From Pseudoruegeria sp039972875 (GTDB taxonomy: Bacteria > Pseudomonadota > Alphaproteobacteria > Rhodobacterales > Rhodobacteraceae), in NCBI GenBank assembly GCA_039972875.1, contig JBDWMA010000021.1:12519-76518 (forward strand): 64,000 nucleotides of DNA, in the 5' to 3' direction. Positions 37,619 through 46,102 of this stretch are shown here, one piece after another. The position numbers and the translations under genes were made by a program. The first letter of the stretch is position 1. The number at the start of each line of letters is the position of its first letter. The notes below the pieces were generated by a model. The model was not told the origin of the DNA and did no database searches. It saw only the letters and a program-made list of their open reading frames with translations.

Positions 37619-39225
37619 ACAAAACCTCAATCTACAAACTAAGCGACCTTGCGGACCGAAAACCGGAATATGCAATTGTAGGAGAGGTCGACCTTGTTGT
37701 TGTCCGATTTGACGATGACGTGTCTGTCTTTTACGGGCGCTGTCTGCATCGCGGGGCCTTGATGTCTGATGGCCATGTGCGTGGAAATGATCTGATTTGC
37801 GGTGTTCATAATTGGGATTACCGATTGGACAGTGGCGTTTCCGCATATGCCAACGATGAAAAACTTCCGAAATTTACGTCCTGGATCGACGGGGACGATA
37901 TATGCGTCGATGCAGATGAGATCAACGAATGGGGCTTTGCTAACCCGCAACCGTATAATCGTAAATCCTATCTTGGCCTTTATGCGGACCCGAGCCATGG
38001 CGTCGACGAAGAGCCCTATAATGGCTTGATCCAGCGGTACGCAAAATCTGGTTTGAAAAATACTGGGCATCACGGTGCAGTTGAATCCATGGGGGTGCCC
38101 CGCAATGAGCTGCCGGATTGGGACGACATTCAGCTTTTGACAGCACAACTTCATAAACCGCCTTTGTTGGACGAGGATGCGGTTGGGACTGAGGTTGTCA
38201 TTGGGCCAAATGCAAAAAAACCGCTAAAGCTGAAAATCCCGTTGTTTGTATCTGACATGAGCTTTGGTGCTTTATCAGAATCTGCCAAAGTTGCTTTGGC
38301 GCGTGGCGCAGAAATGGCAGGGACCGGAATTTGTTCCGGTGAAGGTGGGATGCTGCCAGAAGAACAGGCCGAAAACAGTCGGTATTTTTACGAACTTGCG
38401 TCCGGGCGTTTTGGGTTTAGTTGGGACAAGCTCGATAAAGTGCAGGCATTCCATTTTAAAGGGGGACAAGGGGCCAAAACAGGGACCGGAGGGCATTTGC
38501 CGGGGAACAAAGTACAGGGCAAAATTGCTCAGGTGCGTGAGTTGGCCCCCGGTACATCTGCGATCTCTCCTCCACGGTTTCCGGACTGGACAGAAGTCAG
38601 CCAGATCAAAGCCTTTGCAGATGAAGTCCGCAAGCGTACAGGCGGTATTCCCATTGGTTATAAACTCTCTGCTCAACATATCGAAAAGGATATTGATGCC
38701 GCCCTTGAGGTTGGCGTTGATTATGTGATCTTAGATGGCCGGGGTGGGGGTACGGGTGCTGCGCCTATAATCTTCCGTGACAATATTTCGGTGCCCACCA
38801 TTCCGGCATTGGCCCGTGCGCGCCGTCATTTGGATGCGTTGGGGCGGGGGGATGTAACTCTTGTTATCACCGGTGGCTTGCGCAAGCCGGCTGATTTTAT
38901 CAAGGCTTTAGCGTTGGGCGCTGATGCGATTGCTATTTCAAATTCCGCTATGCAGGCCATTGGGTGTCTTGCGATGCGTGCCTGTCATACCAACAATTGT
39001 CCGGTCGGGATCGCGACCCAAAAACCTCATTTGGTAAATCGACTTGTCGCTGAGAAATCGGCCCTGCAGTTAGCGAATTTTTTCAACGCGAGCGTTGAGT
39101 TGATGCAGGTTATGGCACGCGCTTGTGGGCATGATCACCTGTCGAAGTTCAACTCAGATGATCTGACAACTTGGAAAAAAGACATGGCCGCAATTTCCGG
39201 CGTGTCTTTTGGCGGTGTTGCCTGA
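37615..39225 (+). CDS. Rieske-glutamate synthase-like fusion protein
   Basis: The 536-residue protein joins two domains. Residues about 1-105 form a Rieske [2Fe-2S] domain with ligands Cys43-x-His45 and Cys62-x2-His65 (GRCLHRGALM and LICGVHNWDY). Residues about 140-536 resemble the FMN and iron-sulfur part of the glutamate synthase large subunit, with VSDMSFGALSESAKVAL, KGGQGAKTGTGGHLPG and a Cys cluster CHTNNCPVGIATQ. The glutaminase domain is absent, so it is a glutamate-synthase-related oxidoreductase without an assigned reaction. The Rieske domain should pass electrons to the FMN/Fe-S core. It is in an operon with ion-transport genes. Confidence 0.88.
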   Translation: MNKTSIYKLSDLADRKPEYAIVGEVDLVVVRFDDDVSVFYGRCLHRGALMSDGHVRGNDLICGVHNWDYRLDSGVSAYANDEKLPKFTSWIDGDDICVDADEINEWGFANPQPYNRKSYLGLYADPSHGVDEEPYNGLIQRYAKSGLKNTGHHGAVESMGVPRNELPDWDDIQLLTAQLHKPPLLDEDAVGTEVVIGPNAKKPLKLKIPLFVSDMSFGALSESAKVALARGAEMAGTGICSGEGGMLPEEQAENSRYFYELASGRFGFSWDKLDKVQAFHFKGGQGAKTGTGGHLPGNKVQGKIAQVRELAPGTSAISPPRFPDWTEVSQIKAFADEVRKRTGGIPIGYKLSAQHIEKDIDAALEVGVDYVILDGRGGGTGAAPIIFRDNISVPTIPALARARRHLDALGRGDVTLVITGGLRKPADFIKALALGADAIAISNSAMQAIGCLAMRACHTNNCPVGIATQKPHLVNRLVAEKSALQLANFFNASVELMQVMARACGHDHLSKFNSDDLTTWKKDMAAISGVSFGGVA

Positions 39226-39282
39226 ATGTCTTGAAGGCAGGCGACGTCTGCCTTCTTTTTCCATAGTTAAATAGAGGCTGAA

Positions 39283-39930
39283 ATGACGGCTGCTCTGACG
39301 TTATTAATCATTCTTGCAGTGTCACTACTTGTGGTGCGGATTGGTGGAACAGCATTGCGATTAACAGGTTTGCCGCAGGATACAGCGCGGTTTCAGGCAA
39401 TTTCAGCGCTGACCGGTACTGGATTTACCACCCGAGAAGCCGAAACTTTGATGCATCATTCTGTGCGACGTCGGGTCTTAGTGGGGCTGATGTTTGCTAG
39501 CCATCTTGGTGTGGTATCTTTGGCCACTACAATCATAATTGCGGTGTCGGCAGCGCAAGAAGGCACGGTGTTTACAACCGTCATTTATATGTGCCTTGCT
39601 GTTGGGATGATTTGTGCCATAGCCATGAGCCGTCGGTTTGATCGGCTTATGTGCGGCTTTATTGCGGTCATCTTAACGCGGCTTGGATGGTTTAATGAAG
39701 AACAGCATCGGGTCATCGCAGAATTACCCAATGGCAGCCAAATTGCGGAACATACGGCGCATCATCCCTGTGTCGTTGATCCCAATCAGGTGGGTTTAAC
39801 GATCCTCAGTCCTACTTTTGGGGCTTTGGATGGTGCGGGATTAGAATTGAATGTTGGTGATCGTATCATGTGTTGTGGATCTGTTACCGCTCAACTTGAG
39901 TTTGCTCACTTATTGAAGGCTACATCGTGA
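39283..39930 (+). CDS. TrkA C-terminal domain membrane protein
   Basis: A 215-residue protein with three membrane helices (about 4-26, 63-88 and 95-114) followed by a cytosolic TrkA_C-like domain (VIAELPNGSQIAEHTAHHPC ... GLELNVGDRIMCCGS). Between helices 1 and 2 lies ISALTGTGFTTREAE, which resembles the P-loop filter of Trk/Ktr potassium transporters. It is far too short to be a full Trk channel. TrkA_C domains bind ligands that gate transport. A cation-linked or channel-like role with the NhaP-type antiporter is an inference. Confidence 0.75.
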   Translation: MTAALTLLIILAVSLLVVRIGGTALRLTGLPQDTARFQAISALTGTGFTTREAETLMHHSVRRRVLVGLMFASHLGVVSLATTIIIAVSAAQEGTVFTTVIYMCLAVGMICAIAMSRRFDRLMCGFIAVILTRLGWFNEEQHRVIAELPNGSQIAEHTAHHPCVVDPNQVGLTILSPTFGALDGAGLELNVGDRIMCCGSVTAQLEFAHLLKATS

Positions 39931-40673
39931 ATAACGCACATCCTTATCCGTTGATCGGCTCTCTGCCCACAGTCACTACCACACAAATGATCGAAGTCGA
40001 TCGCCGCATGATGCACGATATAGGCATCAGTTTATTTCAAATGATGGAAAACGCTGGATTGCAATTGGCCACCGTGGCGCGGGATGTGTTTTTGGATGGG
40101 ACTGTCAAAGGCAAGCGCGTGGCGGTGTTGGCGGGCACAGGCGGGAACGCGGGCGGGGCTATTGTTGCCGCGCGCAGGTTGGTAAGTTGGGGGGCGGTTT
40201 GTGATATTGGATTTGGGCATGAGGTCGAAGCCTTAGCAGATGTTCCAAAAGCACAGTTTGCGATTCTGAAAAAAATCGCCACGATCAATCACATTGAACC
40301 GACTGACCTAGGGGATGACTATGATCTTATTCTGGATGGGCTCATCGGATATAGTTTAAGGGGTGATCCACACGGGCGGACCCGAGATCTAATTGAGGCT
40401 GTGAATAAATCTAAGACACCGGCTTTGGCACTGGATGTACCATCAGGATACGATGGGGAGGTTGGCGTGCGACGTGATCCAATCTTGCAGGCCAGTTCGA
40501 CCCTGACGTTAGCATTGCCAAAAACTGGAATGAATGTTCAGGATCGTATCCCCGAGATTGGACGATTGTTTTGCGCTGACATAAGCTGCCCCCCTTGTGT
40601 TTACCGAGACTTGGGGTTGGCTGCGCCCTATGAAACGCCATTCTCAAATAGCCCAATCGTAGAGTTGCAGTAG
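39927..40673 (+). CDS. nnrE: NAD(P)H-hydrate epimerase (YjeF N-terminal domain)
   Basis: The 248-residue protein is a YjeF_N domain that epimerises damaged NAD(P)HX. The signature AVLAGTGGNAGGAIVAARRLVSWGA has the nucleotide-binding glycine loop, DLILDGLIGYSLRGDPHG the catalytic Asp, and ALDVPSGYDGE follows. The ADP-dependent dehydratase half (NnrD), often fused, is absent here. It overlaps the TrkA_C gene by 4 bp. Its end is convergent with the fucose gene cluster. Confidence 0.9.
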   Translation: MNNAHPYPLIGSLPTVTTTQMIEVDRRMMHDIGISLFQMMENAGLQLATVARDVFLDGTVKGKRVAVLAGTGGNAGGAIVAARRLVSWGAVCDIGFGHEVEALADVPKAQFAILKKIATINHIEPTDLGDDYDLILDGLIGYSLRGDPHGRTRDLIEAVNKSKTPALALDVPSGYDGEVGVRRDPILQASSTLTLALPKTGMNVQDRIPEIGRLFCADISCPPCVYRDLGLAAPYETPFSNSPIVELQ

Positions 40674-40682
40674 TGGTTGGTG

Positions 40683-41510
40683 CTAATCTGCGTTTAGCTG
40701 ATAAAATGCGACTGCATTGCCCCCAAAGACGGCCCTTCTTTCGGCTTCATCTGTGATAAAGGTTTGGGCAAGGTTACGCCAAATGTCATAGTCAGCGGCG
40801 AGGGTCAAAACCGGCCAATCGCTTCCCCAAATCAACCTGTCGCAGCCAAATTCTGCGATAATGTGTTCAATATAAGGGGCGATGTCTGACCTGCGCCAGT
40901 GTTCAGGGGCTTCGGTCAACAGGCCCGACAGTTTGCAGAATGCATTGGTTTGCCGGGCGATGTCGCTGATGCCCTGCGCCCACGAGCCAAACGCGGATGT
41001 CGCGATTTCTGGCTTTGCGCCGTGATCGATGACTGTACGCAAGTGCGGGTGACGTTCTAATAGTCGGCGCAATCTTGGCAAGTGATGGGGCAATACCAGC
41101 GCATCAAAGCAAAGATTGTGTTTGATCAATGCCTCAAACGCTTGTGTTAAAGGGTCGCCCAACATCCAGTCGTCGTCAGCAATGTCTTGTATCATCGGGC
41201 GCATACCGACAAGTTTAGGGTGTTCCGCCAGCCGCGCAATGTCATTGGCGGCGGTTGGGGCCTCAAAGTCGATCCACCCAACAACTCCTTTGATAAAGTC
41301 GTTCCCATCCGCCAATTCCAACATAAACTCTGTTTCAGCAATGGTCGGTGCAGCTTGGACAAGGACTGTCCCGGCAATTTGGTTGCGTGTCAAATTAGGG
41401 GCCAGATCATTGGGTAGGAAGTCACGATACAACGCTGAAAGCTGTGGTTTTAACCATCCGTAATCCCCACGGTCGAGCTGCCAAAAATGTTGGTGTGCAT
41501 CAATTATCAT
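40683..41510 (-). CDS. amidohydrolase, probable L-fucono-1,5-lactonase
   Basis: A 275-residue TIM-barrel amidohydrolase. It opens MIIDAHQHFWQLDRGDYGWL with the metal HxH and ends RLIWGSDWPVL with the last Asp, the pattern of the lactonase subgroup (L-fuconolactonase, 2-pyrone-4,6-dicarboxylate lactonase). It is co-transcribed with fucose mutarotase and the fucose dehydrogenase, so hydrolysis of L-fuconolactone to L-fuconate is the likely reaction. It overlaps fucU by 4 bp. The function is assigned mainly from context. Confidence 0.88.
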   Translation of the reverse strand: MIIDAHQHFWQLDRGDYGWLKPQLSALYRDFLPNDLAPNLTRNQIAGTVLVQAAPTIAETEFMLELADGNDFIKGVVGWIDFEAPTAANDIARLAEHPKLVGMRPMIQDIADDDWMLGDPLTQAFEALIKHNLCFDALVLPHHLPRLRRLLERHPHLRTVIDHGAKPEIATSAFGSWAQGISDIARQTNAFCKLSGLLTEAPEHWRRSDIAPYIEHIIAEFGCDRLIWGSDWPVLTLAADYDIWRNLAQTFITDEAERRAVFGGNAVAFYQLNAD

Positions 41511-41938
41511 GGGGCAATCACACCTTTTTTTAGAATGATATTGCCATAAAGGCGTGTTTCACCGGTCTGTACGATGGCAAATGCGGTTTTGGCGCGATCA
41601 TAAAAGGCAAACCGTTCCAATTTACCAAGGGTGGAAGGGGTGTCGGCAGCGCCAGAGACAATGGCCTGAAAGGATGCCACAATCGCCGGGATGGCATCGG
41701 GGTCGCCGACGACTTCCATAACATGCGCAGGATTGGGTACATAGCTGTCCAAGGGCAGAACACTGAGGATTGCGGTCAGAACCTCGGTCGAGGAGATTCC
41801 ATCTAACCGGTGGCACCGGTTGGACATAGATGTCGCGGGGAAATTGGCGTCCGCGATGACGATTTCATCACCATGCCCCATGGCACGCAGGCTGTGCAAT
41901 AGATCGGGTGATAGGATCGGGGGGATGTTATGCAGCAT
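41507..41938 (-). CDS. fucU: L-fucose mutarotase (RbsD/FucU family)
   Basis: This 143-residue RbsD/FucU protein interconverts the anomers of L-fucose. Characteristic stretches are LHSLRAMGHGDEIVIADANFPA (His is the catalytic candidate) and FYDRAKTAFAIVQTGETRLYGNIILKKGV at the C terminus. It ends in the middle of the minus-strand operon, 11 bp overlapping the upstream dehydrogenase gene, and supports a fucose assignment for the whole locus. Confidence 0.93.
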   Translation of the reverse strand: MLHNIPPILSPDLLHSLRAMGHGDEIVIADANFPATSMSNRCHRLDGISSTEVLTAILSVLPLDSYVPNPAHVMEVVGDPDAIPAIVASFQAIVSGAADTPSTLGKLERFAFYDRAKTAFAIVQTGETRLYGNIILKKGVIAP

Positions 41939-42977
41939 GGGTCGCTTCCTTAGGAGTGGGGGCGTCAGCGGGGATCAAACCTTCGGTTTTTAAATCTGCC
42001 CACAACGCATCGGGGATCGGAGTTTCAAAGATTTTGACGTTCTGACGCACTTCATCTGGGGTGGATGCACCTGGAATCACGGTCTTGACTGCGGGATGGC
42101 CAAGTGGAAACTGAAGCGCCGCTGCAATAAGGGGGGTATTATGCGCGTAACATACTTGGCTCAGCTGTCGGACTCGCTCCATGATATCCTTTGGGGCGGG
42201 TGCATAGTCATATCGCGCACCTTCGATGGCTCCGGTTGCTAGAATGCCAGAATTGTAAGGCCCGCCCAGAATAATCCCCACATCGCGCTGTTCGCATAAG
42301 GGCAGAAAGCTATCGAGGGGTTCTTGTTCCAACAGAGTATAGCGTCCTGCCAATAGAAAACCGTCGAAATCAGCCTCACCCAACAGGCGTGCACAAATTT
42401 GCCACATGTTCACACCTGCACCAATGCCTGCGATTTGACCTGACTCACGTAATTCTGACAAGGCACGATATCCGCCTTGACTAAACAACTGCCGAAGGTT
42501 CTTGTCTTCGCCTTTTTGTCCATGTGTTCCCGCATCGATGTCATGTAAAAACAGCAGATCAATGTGATCAGTCCCAAGGCGGGTGATGCTGTCTTGGTAG
42601 CTGCGCATGATGCCATCGTAGGAGAAATCAAAAACGATGCGTTTGTTGGGGACGTCAACAAATGCCTCGGGTGTTACGTCTTCTGGGGCGCAATCCTCTA
42701 GGAGGCGCCCGACTTTTGTCGACAGGGTTAATTTATCCGTGCCGAACCGGTTCAATGCCTCAGACATTCGCATTTCAGATCGGCCCAAACCATATTGCGG
42801 TGCGGTGTCGAAATACCGAATGCCCGCCTCCCACGCCGCATCTAAGGTTGCTTGCGCATCAGTATCCTGGATCTTTCTGTACAGATTGCCCAACGGCGCA
42901 CCACCAAATCCCAGTTGGGACAGGATCACAGGTGTCTGCGTGCGGTGGTTCAATGTCGTTTGCTTGGCCAGTCTCAT
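41928..42977 (-). CDS. aldo-keto reductase, probable L-fucose (D-threo-aldose) 1-dehydrogenase
   Basis: A 349-residue aldo-keto reductase. LGFGGAPLGNLYR opens the barrel, YFDTAPQYGLGRSEMRMSEAL contains the Asp-Tyr catalytic pair and LTLSTKVGRL the Lys. D-threo-aldose dehydrogenases of this type oxidise L-fucose to L-fuconolactone. The chosen start is ATG at 42977 behind AGAGAG; an upstream TTG at 42992 would overlap the GntR stop. Between the GntR gene and fucU on the same strand, which supports fucose as substrate. Confidence 0.88.
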   Translation of the reverse strand: MRLAKQTTLNHRTQTPVILSQLGFGGAPLGNLYRKIQDTDAQATLDAAWEAGIRYFDTAPQYGLGRSEMRMSEALNRFGTDKLTLSTKVGRLLEDCAPEDVTPEAFVDVPNKRIVFDFSYDGIMRSYQDSITRLGTDHIDLLFLHDIDAGTHGQKGEDKNLRQLFSQGGYRALSELRESGQIAGIGAGVNMWQICARLLGEADFDGFLLAGRYTLLEQEPLDSFLPLCEQRDVGIILGGPYNSGILATGAIEGARYDYAPAPKDIMERVRQLSQVCYAHNTPLIAAALQFPLGHPAVKTVIPGASTPDEVRQNVKIFETPIPDALWADLKTEGLIPADAPTPKEATHAA

Positions 42978-42988
42978 GGTCTCTCTTT

Positions 42989-43687
42989 TCAATTCGGGCG
43001 AAAATAATCAGGATGTTGGCGTTCGAGCGGTTCGATGGATTTGATCAGTTGGCGCAGGTGGCGCGCCATTGCATCTTTGGCAGAGTTTGTGTTTTTTTCA
43101 TCGATTGCTCTGAGGATCTCTTCGTGTTCCGACACGGCCTCTGAGGGGCGTCCGGGATTGGGTAGGATCAGTTTTCGCGCGCGCCGTAGTTGCAGTGTCA
43201 TTTCTTCAGCCACATGGGCGACATTGGGAAAACCGGTGAAGCTCAGGATAAGTTCATGGAATTCCAAATCCGCCTCAAAGAACCCCTGAAAATCTTTGTC
43301 TTCGATAAGAAGCTGCTGAAGGCGCAGATTGCGGGACAGTTTCACACGCTGGTGATCTGAGTGATTTTGCGCAAATAGTGCGACGGCAGCGACTTCGACA
43401 GCTTCGCGCAGAAAATTCTCTTCGCGTAATTCAGGCATGTGAAACCGTGACACGCGCGTTGCCGATTGAGGAATAATATCCACCAATCCTTCGGACGATA
43501 GTTTTCCTAACGCCTCAGAGACAGGGGAACGGGACACCCCCAGCTGTTCACATAATGCGCCTTTGCGCAGAATCGCTCCAGGTTTTAGCGACATATTCAG
43601 AATGCCGTTGCGCAGGACAGTATACACCCTCTGTCCAAGAGGGCCGTCCAAGCCGTTTATATCAAGCGCAGGGTCAGGTGTTTGCAT
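42989..43687 (-). CDS. GntR-family regulator (FadR/FCD subgroup) of the fucose locus
   Basis: A 232-residue regulator with an N-terminal winged HTH (LGQRVYTVLRNGIL ... KGALCEQLGVSRSPVSEALGKLSSEGLVD) and a helical FCD effector domain (VAALFAQNHSDHQR, LEFHELILSFTGFPNVAHVAEEM) that usually binds a metal-coordinated carboxylate. The start MQTPDPAL follows an AAAGG site; a TTG 15 bp earlier is less likely. It is divergent from the UxaA gene. By position it should respond to an acidic fucose intermediate and control both arms. Confidence 0.9.
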   Translation of the reverse strand: MQTPDPALDINGLDGPLGQRVYTVLRNGILNMSLKPGAILRKGALCEQLGVSRSPVSEALGKLSSEGLVDIIPQSATRVSRFHMPELREENFLREAVEVAAVALFAQNHSDHQRVKLSRNLRLQQLLIEDKDFQGFFEADLEFHELILSFTGFPNVAHVAEEMTLQLRRARKLILPNPGRPSEAVSEHEEILRAIDEKNTNSAKDAMARHLRQLIKSIEPLERQHPDYFRPN

Positions 43688-43698
43688 TTTGTAACCTT

Positions 43699-43718
43699 TC
43701 AACTGACATGTTAGTTGA
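43699..43718. promoter_or_regulatory. Inverted repeat in the GntR-UxaA divergent region
   Basis: TCAACT-N8-AGTTGA lies just upstream of the GntR start codon. TTGACA at 43715-43720 could be a -35 box for the UxaA operon, but no good -10 box is seen 17 bp later. The repeat fits a GntR/FCD operator; the assignment is tentative. Confidence 0.45.
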
Positions 43719-43788
43719 CATATGCTTCAAGTCAAGCTAGTCATCACATTACAGAACGGAAAGATTGAACTCCAGTAGGAATGCCCCA

Positions 43789-45312
43789 ATGAGTGACCAC
43801 CCGACTACACTGACATTGAACGCGCAGGATAATGTGTCGATTGCGTTGCAAGACCTCACAGCGGGTGATGTAATCGGTGATAGTGAGGTGGGCCTTATTC
43901 AGTCGGTTAACCGTGGACACAAAGTCGCTATCGCGCCGATTGCATCTGGTGAGCAAGTGATCCGATACGGTCAGATCATTGGCGCAGCAACGAAGGATAT
44001 CCAGCCGGGCGAACACGTACACGTTCAGAACCTCGGGATGGGTGAACACGAACAAAATTACGCCCACGCCAGCTCTGCGGTTGCGTTAGAGTTTGTCGCT
44101 GATGAGCGTACATTTAAGGGATACCACCGGGCCGATGGCCGTGTTGGGACCCGGAATTATCTGGGCATTTTGACGTCGGTCAATTGTTCGGGTTCTGTTG
44201 CCAAATTTATAGCCGAAGCAGCAGAGAAATCTGGTTTGTTAGACGATTTCCCAAATATTGATGGGATTGTTCCGATCACCCACGGCACGGGTTGCGGGAT
44301 GTCTGGTGAGAACGAAGGTTATGACACTTTGTTCCGGACACTGTCAGGATACGCACAACATCCAAATTTTGGCGGCATTTTATTAATTGGCCTTGGCTGC
44401 GAGGTCATGCAGGTCGCCGCTCTTGTGGGGGGGCGTCAAATCCGTGCCGATGGTGCTTTACGTTATATGACGATCCAGCACGAAGGCGGAACGCGTAAAA
44501 CCATTGAAAAAGGGTTGCAACAACTGCGTGGGATAGCTGAGTTGGCCAATTCAGCCACCCGCAAACTGGCTTCGGTCTCTCACTTGATGGTGGGGATGCA
44601 GTGTGGTGGTTCAGACGGGTATTCGGGGATTACCGCTAATCCGGCTCTTGGGGTTGCTTCAGACTTGATCGTTCGTCACGGCGGAACAACGATATTGTCG
44701 GAAACATCTGAAATTTACGGCGCTGAACACTTGCTGACCCGACGTGCGGTATCTGTCGAGGTTGGCGAAAAACTCATCGAGCGCGTGCGTTGGTGGGAGG
44801 ATTATACCGCGCGTAATAAGGGTGAGATGGACAATAATCCTAGCCCCGGTAACAAACGCGGTGGGTTGACCACAATTCTTGAAAAGTCTCTTGGTGCAGT
44901 TGCCAAAAGCGGTAGCGCACCATTGTCAGAAGTGTATCTGTTTGGCGAAAAAATAGAAAAATCTGGCTTTGTCTTTATGGATAGCCCTGGGTTTGATCCG
45001 TGTTCGGTGACAGGGCAAATCGCTTCCGGTGCTAATTTGATTGTCTTCACCACGGGGCGCGGCTCCGTGTCAGGCTACATGCCGACACCTTGCATCAAAA
45101 TTTCAACGAATACTGAAATGTACAATCGCATGGCCGACGACATGGATGTGAATTGCGGCGATATTATCAGCGAGGGTGTGAGCCTTGAGGATAAAGGCCG
45201 CGAGATTTTTGAAATGTTTATCCGCATCGCTTCGGGCGAGGAAACCAAGAGCGAAGATCTTGGATTTGGCGGGGTTGAATTTGTGCCATGGCAAATTGGC
45301 GCGGTGATGTGA
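43789..45312 (+). CDS. UxaA-family (altronate/galactarate dehydratase type), probable L-fuconate dehydratase
   Basis: The 507-residue UxaA-type dehydratase has a SAF domain at the N terminus (TLNAQDNVSIALQDLTAGD) followed by the catalytic part with YHRADGRVGTRNYLGILTSVNCSG and a Cys-rich metal region (CSGSVAK, HGTGCGMSGENEGYD, CGGSDGYSGI, SFDPCSVTG-like FDPCSVTGQ). Start ATG 43789 has AGGA 8 bp upstream; a TTG further upstream is not needed. In the known fucose route L-fuconate is dehydrated by an enolase-superfamily enzyme, which is absent here, so this protein probably performs that step. Confidence 0.85.
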   Translation: MSDHPTTLTLNAQDNVSIALQDLTAGDVIGDSEVGLIQSVNRGHKVAIAPIASGEQVIRYGQIIGAATKDIQPGEHVHVQNLGMGEHEQNYAHASSAVALEFVADERTFKGYHRADGRVGTRNYLGILTSVNCSGSVAKFIAEAAEKSGLLDDFPNIDGIVPITHGTGCGMSGENEGYDTLFRTLSGYAQHPNFGGILLIGLGCEVMQVAALVGGRQIRADGALRYMTIQHEGGTRKTIEKGLQQLRGIAELANSATRKLASVSHLMVGMQCGGSDGYSGITANPALGVASDLIVRHGGTTILSETSEIYGAEHLLTRRAVSVEVGEKLIERVRWWEDYTARNKGEMDNNPSPGNKRGGLTTILEKSLGAVAKSGSAPLSEVYLFGEKIEKSGFVFMDSPGFDPCSVTGQIASGANLIVFTTGRGSVSGYMPTPCIKISTNTEMYNRMADDMDVNCGDIISEGVSLEDKGREIFEMFIRIASGEETKSEDLGFGGVEFVPWQIGAVM

Positions 45313-45326
45313 ACTTGGGAACCGAC

Positions 45327-46073
45327 ATGATGTTACAGAATAAAACAATCCTGATTACGGCAGCTGGACAAGGAATTGGCGCAGCGAGTGCAAAAGCTTG
45401 TGCGGCCGCTGGTGCCCAAGTGATCGCCACTGATGTGAATGCTGAATTGCTCACAGGTTTGAATGGGATCAAAGGTATTCAAACTCGTACGTTGGATGTG
45501 ACGGATGCAGATGCCATTCAAGCCCTTGCGCATGAGCTTCCTGACCTTGATGGCCTATTCAATTGTGCAGGCGTTGTGCATCACGGGACGGTTTTAGAGC
45601 TAACCGATACCGATTGGGATTTTGCGCTGGAGTTAAACGTGACGTCGATGGTGCGGATGTGCCGCGCCTTTATTCCGGGACTTTTGCGTCGTGCCGAAAG
45701 CGAAGGCAGCGCTTCAGTGTTGAATATGTCCTCGATGGCATCTTCTGAAAAAGGGTTCATCAATCGAACGGCATACGGGGCGACCAAAGCTGCGGTGATT
45801 GGGCTAACCAAAGCCATTGCTGCAGATTTTGTCGCACAAAACCTACGCTGTAATGCGTTGTGCCCCGGAACCGTTGATACACCTTCATTGCAAGGACGTA
45901 TCGCATCGGCACCGGATCCCGTTCAAGCGCAAAAGGATTTTATTGCACGCCAACCGATGGGGCGATTGGCCACGGTTGATGATCTGACACCGACAGTGGT
46001 GCACCTGTTGTCCGAAGGCAGCAGCTTTGTGACGGGACAGGCTGTTCTTGTGGACGGTGGGGTAACCATCTGA
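45327..46073 (+). CDS. SDR, probable 2-keto-3-deoxy-L-fuconate dehydrogenase
   Basis: A 248-residue classical SDR. The nucleotide motif ITAAGQGIGAAS is near the N terminus (TGxxxGxG-like), the NCAG motif follows, and the active site is NMSSMAS with YGATKAAV. The start is the ATG at 45327; an ATG follows directly at 45330. It sits between the dehydratase and the ABC transporter genes of the fucose locus. Oxidation of 2-keto-3-deoxy-L-fuconate to the 2,4-diketo acid is the step expected here. Specificity is inferred from context. Confidence 0.86.
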   Translation: MMLQNKTILITAAGQGIGAASAKACAAAGAQVIATDVNAELLTGLNGIKGIQTRTLDVTDADAIQALAHELPDLDGLFNCAGVVHHGTVLELTDTDWDFALELNVTSMVRMCRAFIPGLLRRAESEGSASVLNMSSMASSEKGFINRTAYGATKAAVIGLTKAIAADFVAQNLRCNALCPGTVDTPSLQGRIASAPDPVQAQKDFIARQPMGRLATVDDLTPTVVHLLSEGSSFVTGQAVLVDGGVTI

Positions 46074-46102
46074 CGCGAAAGCGTTGGTGGGGGAGTGAAA
46101 AA

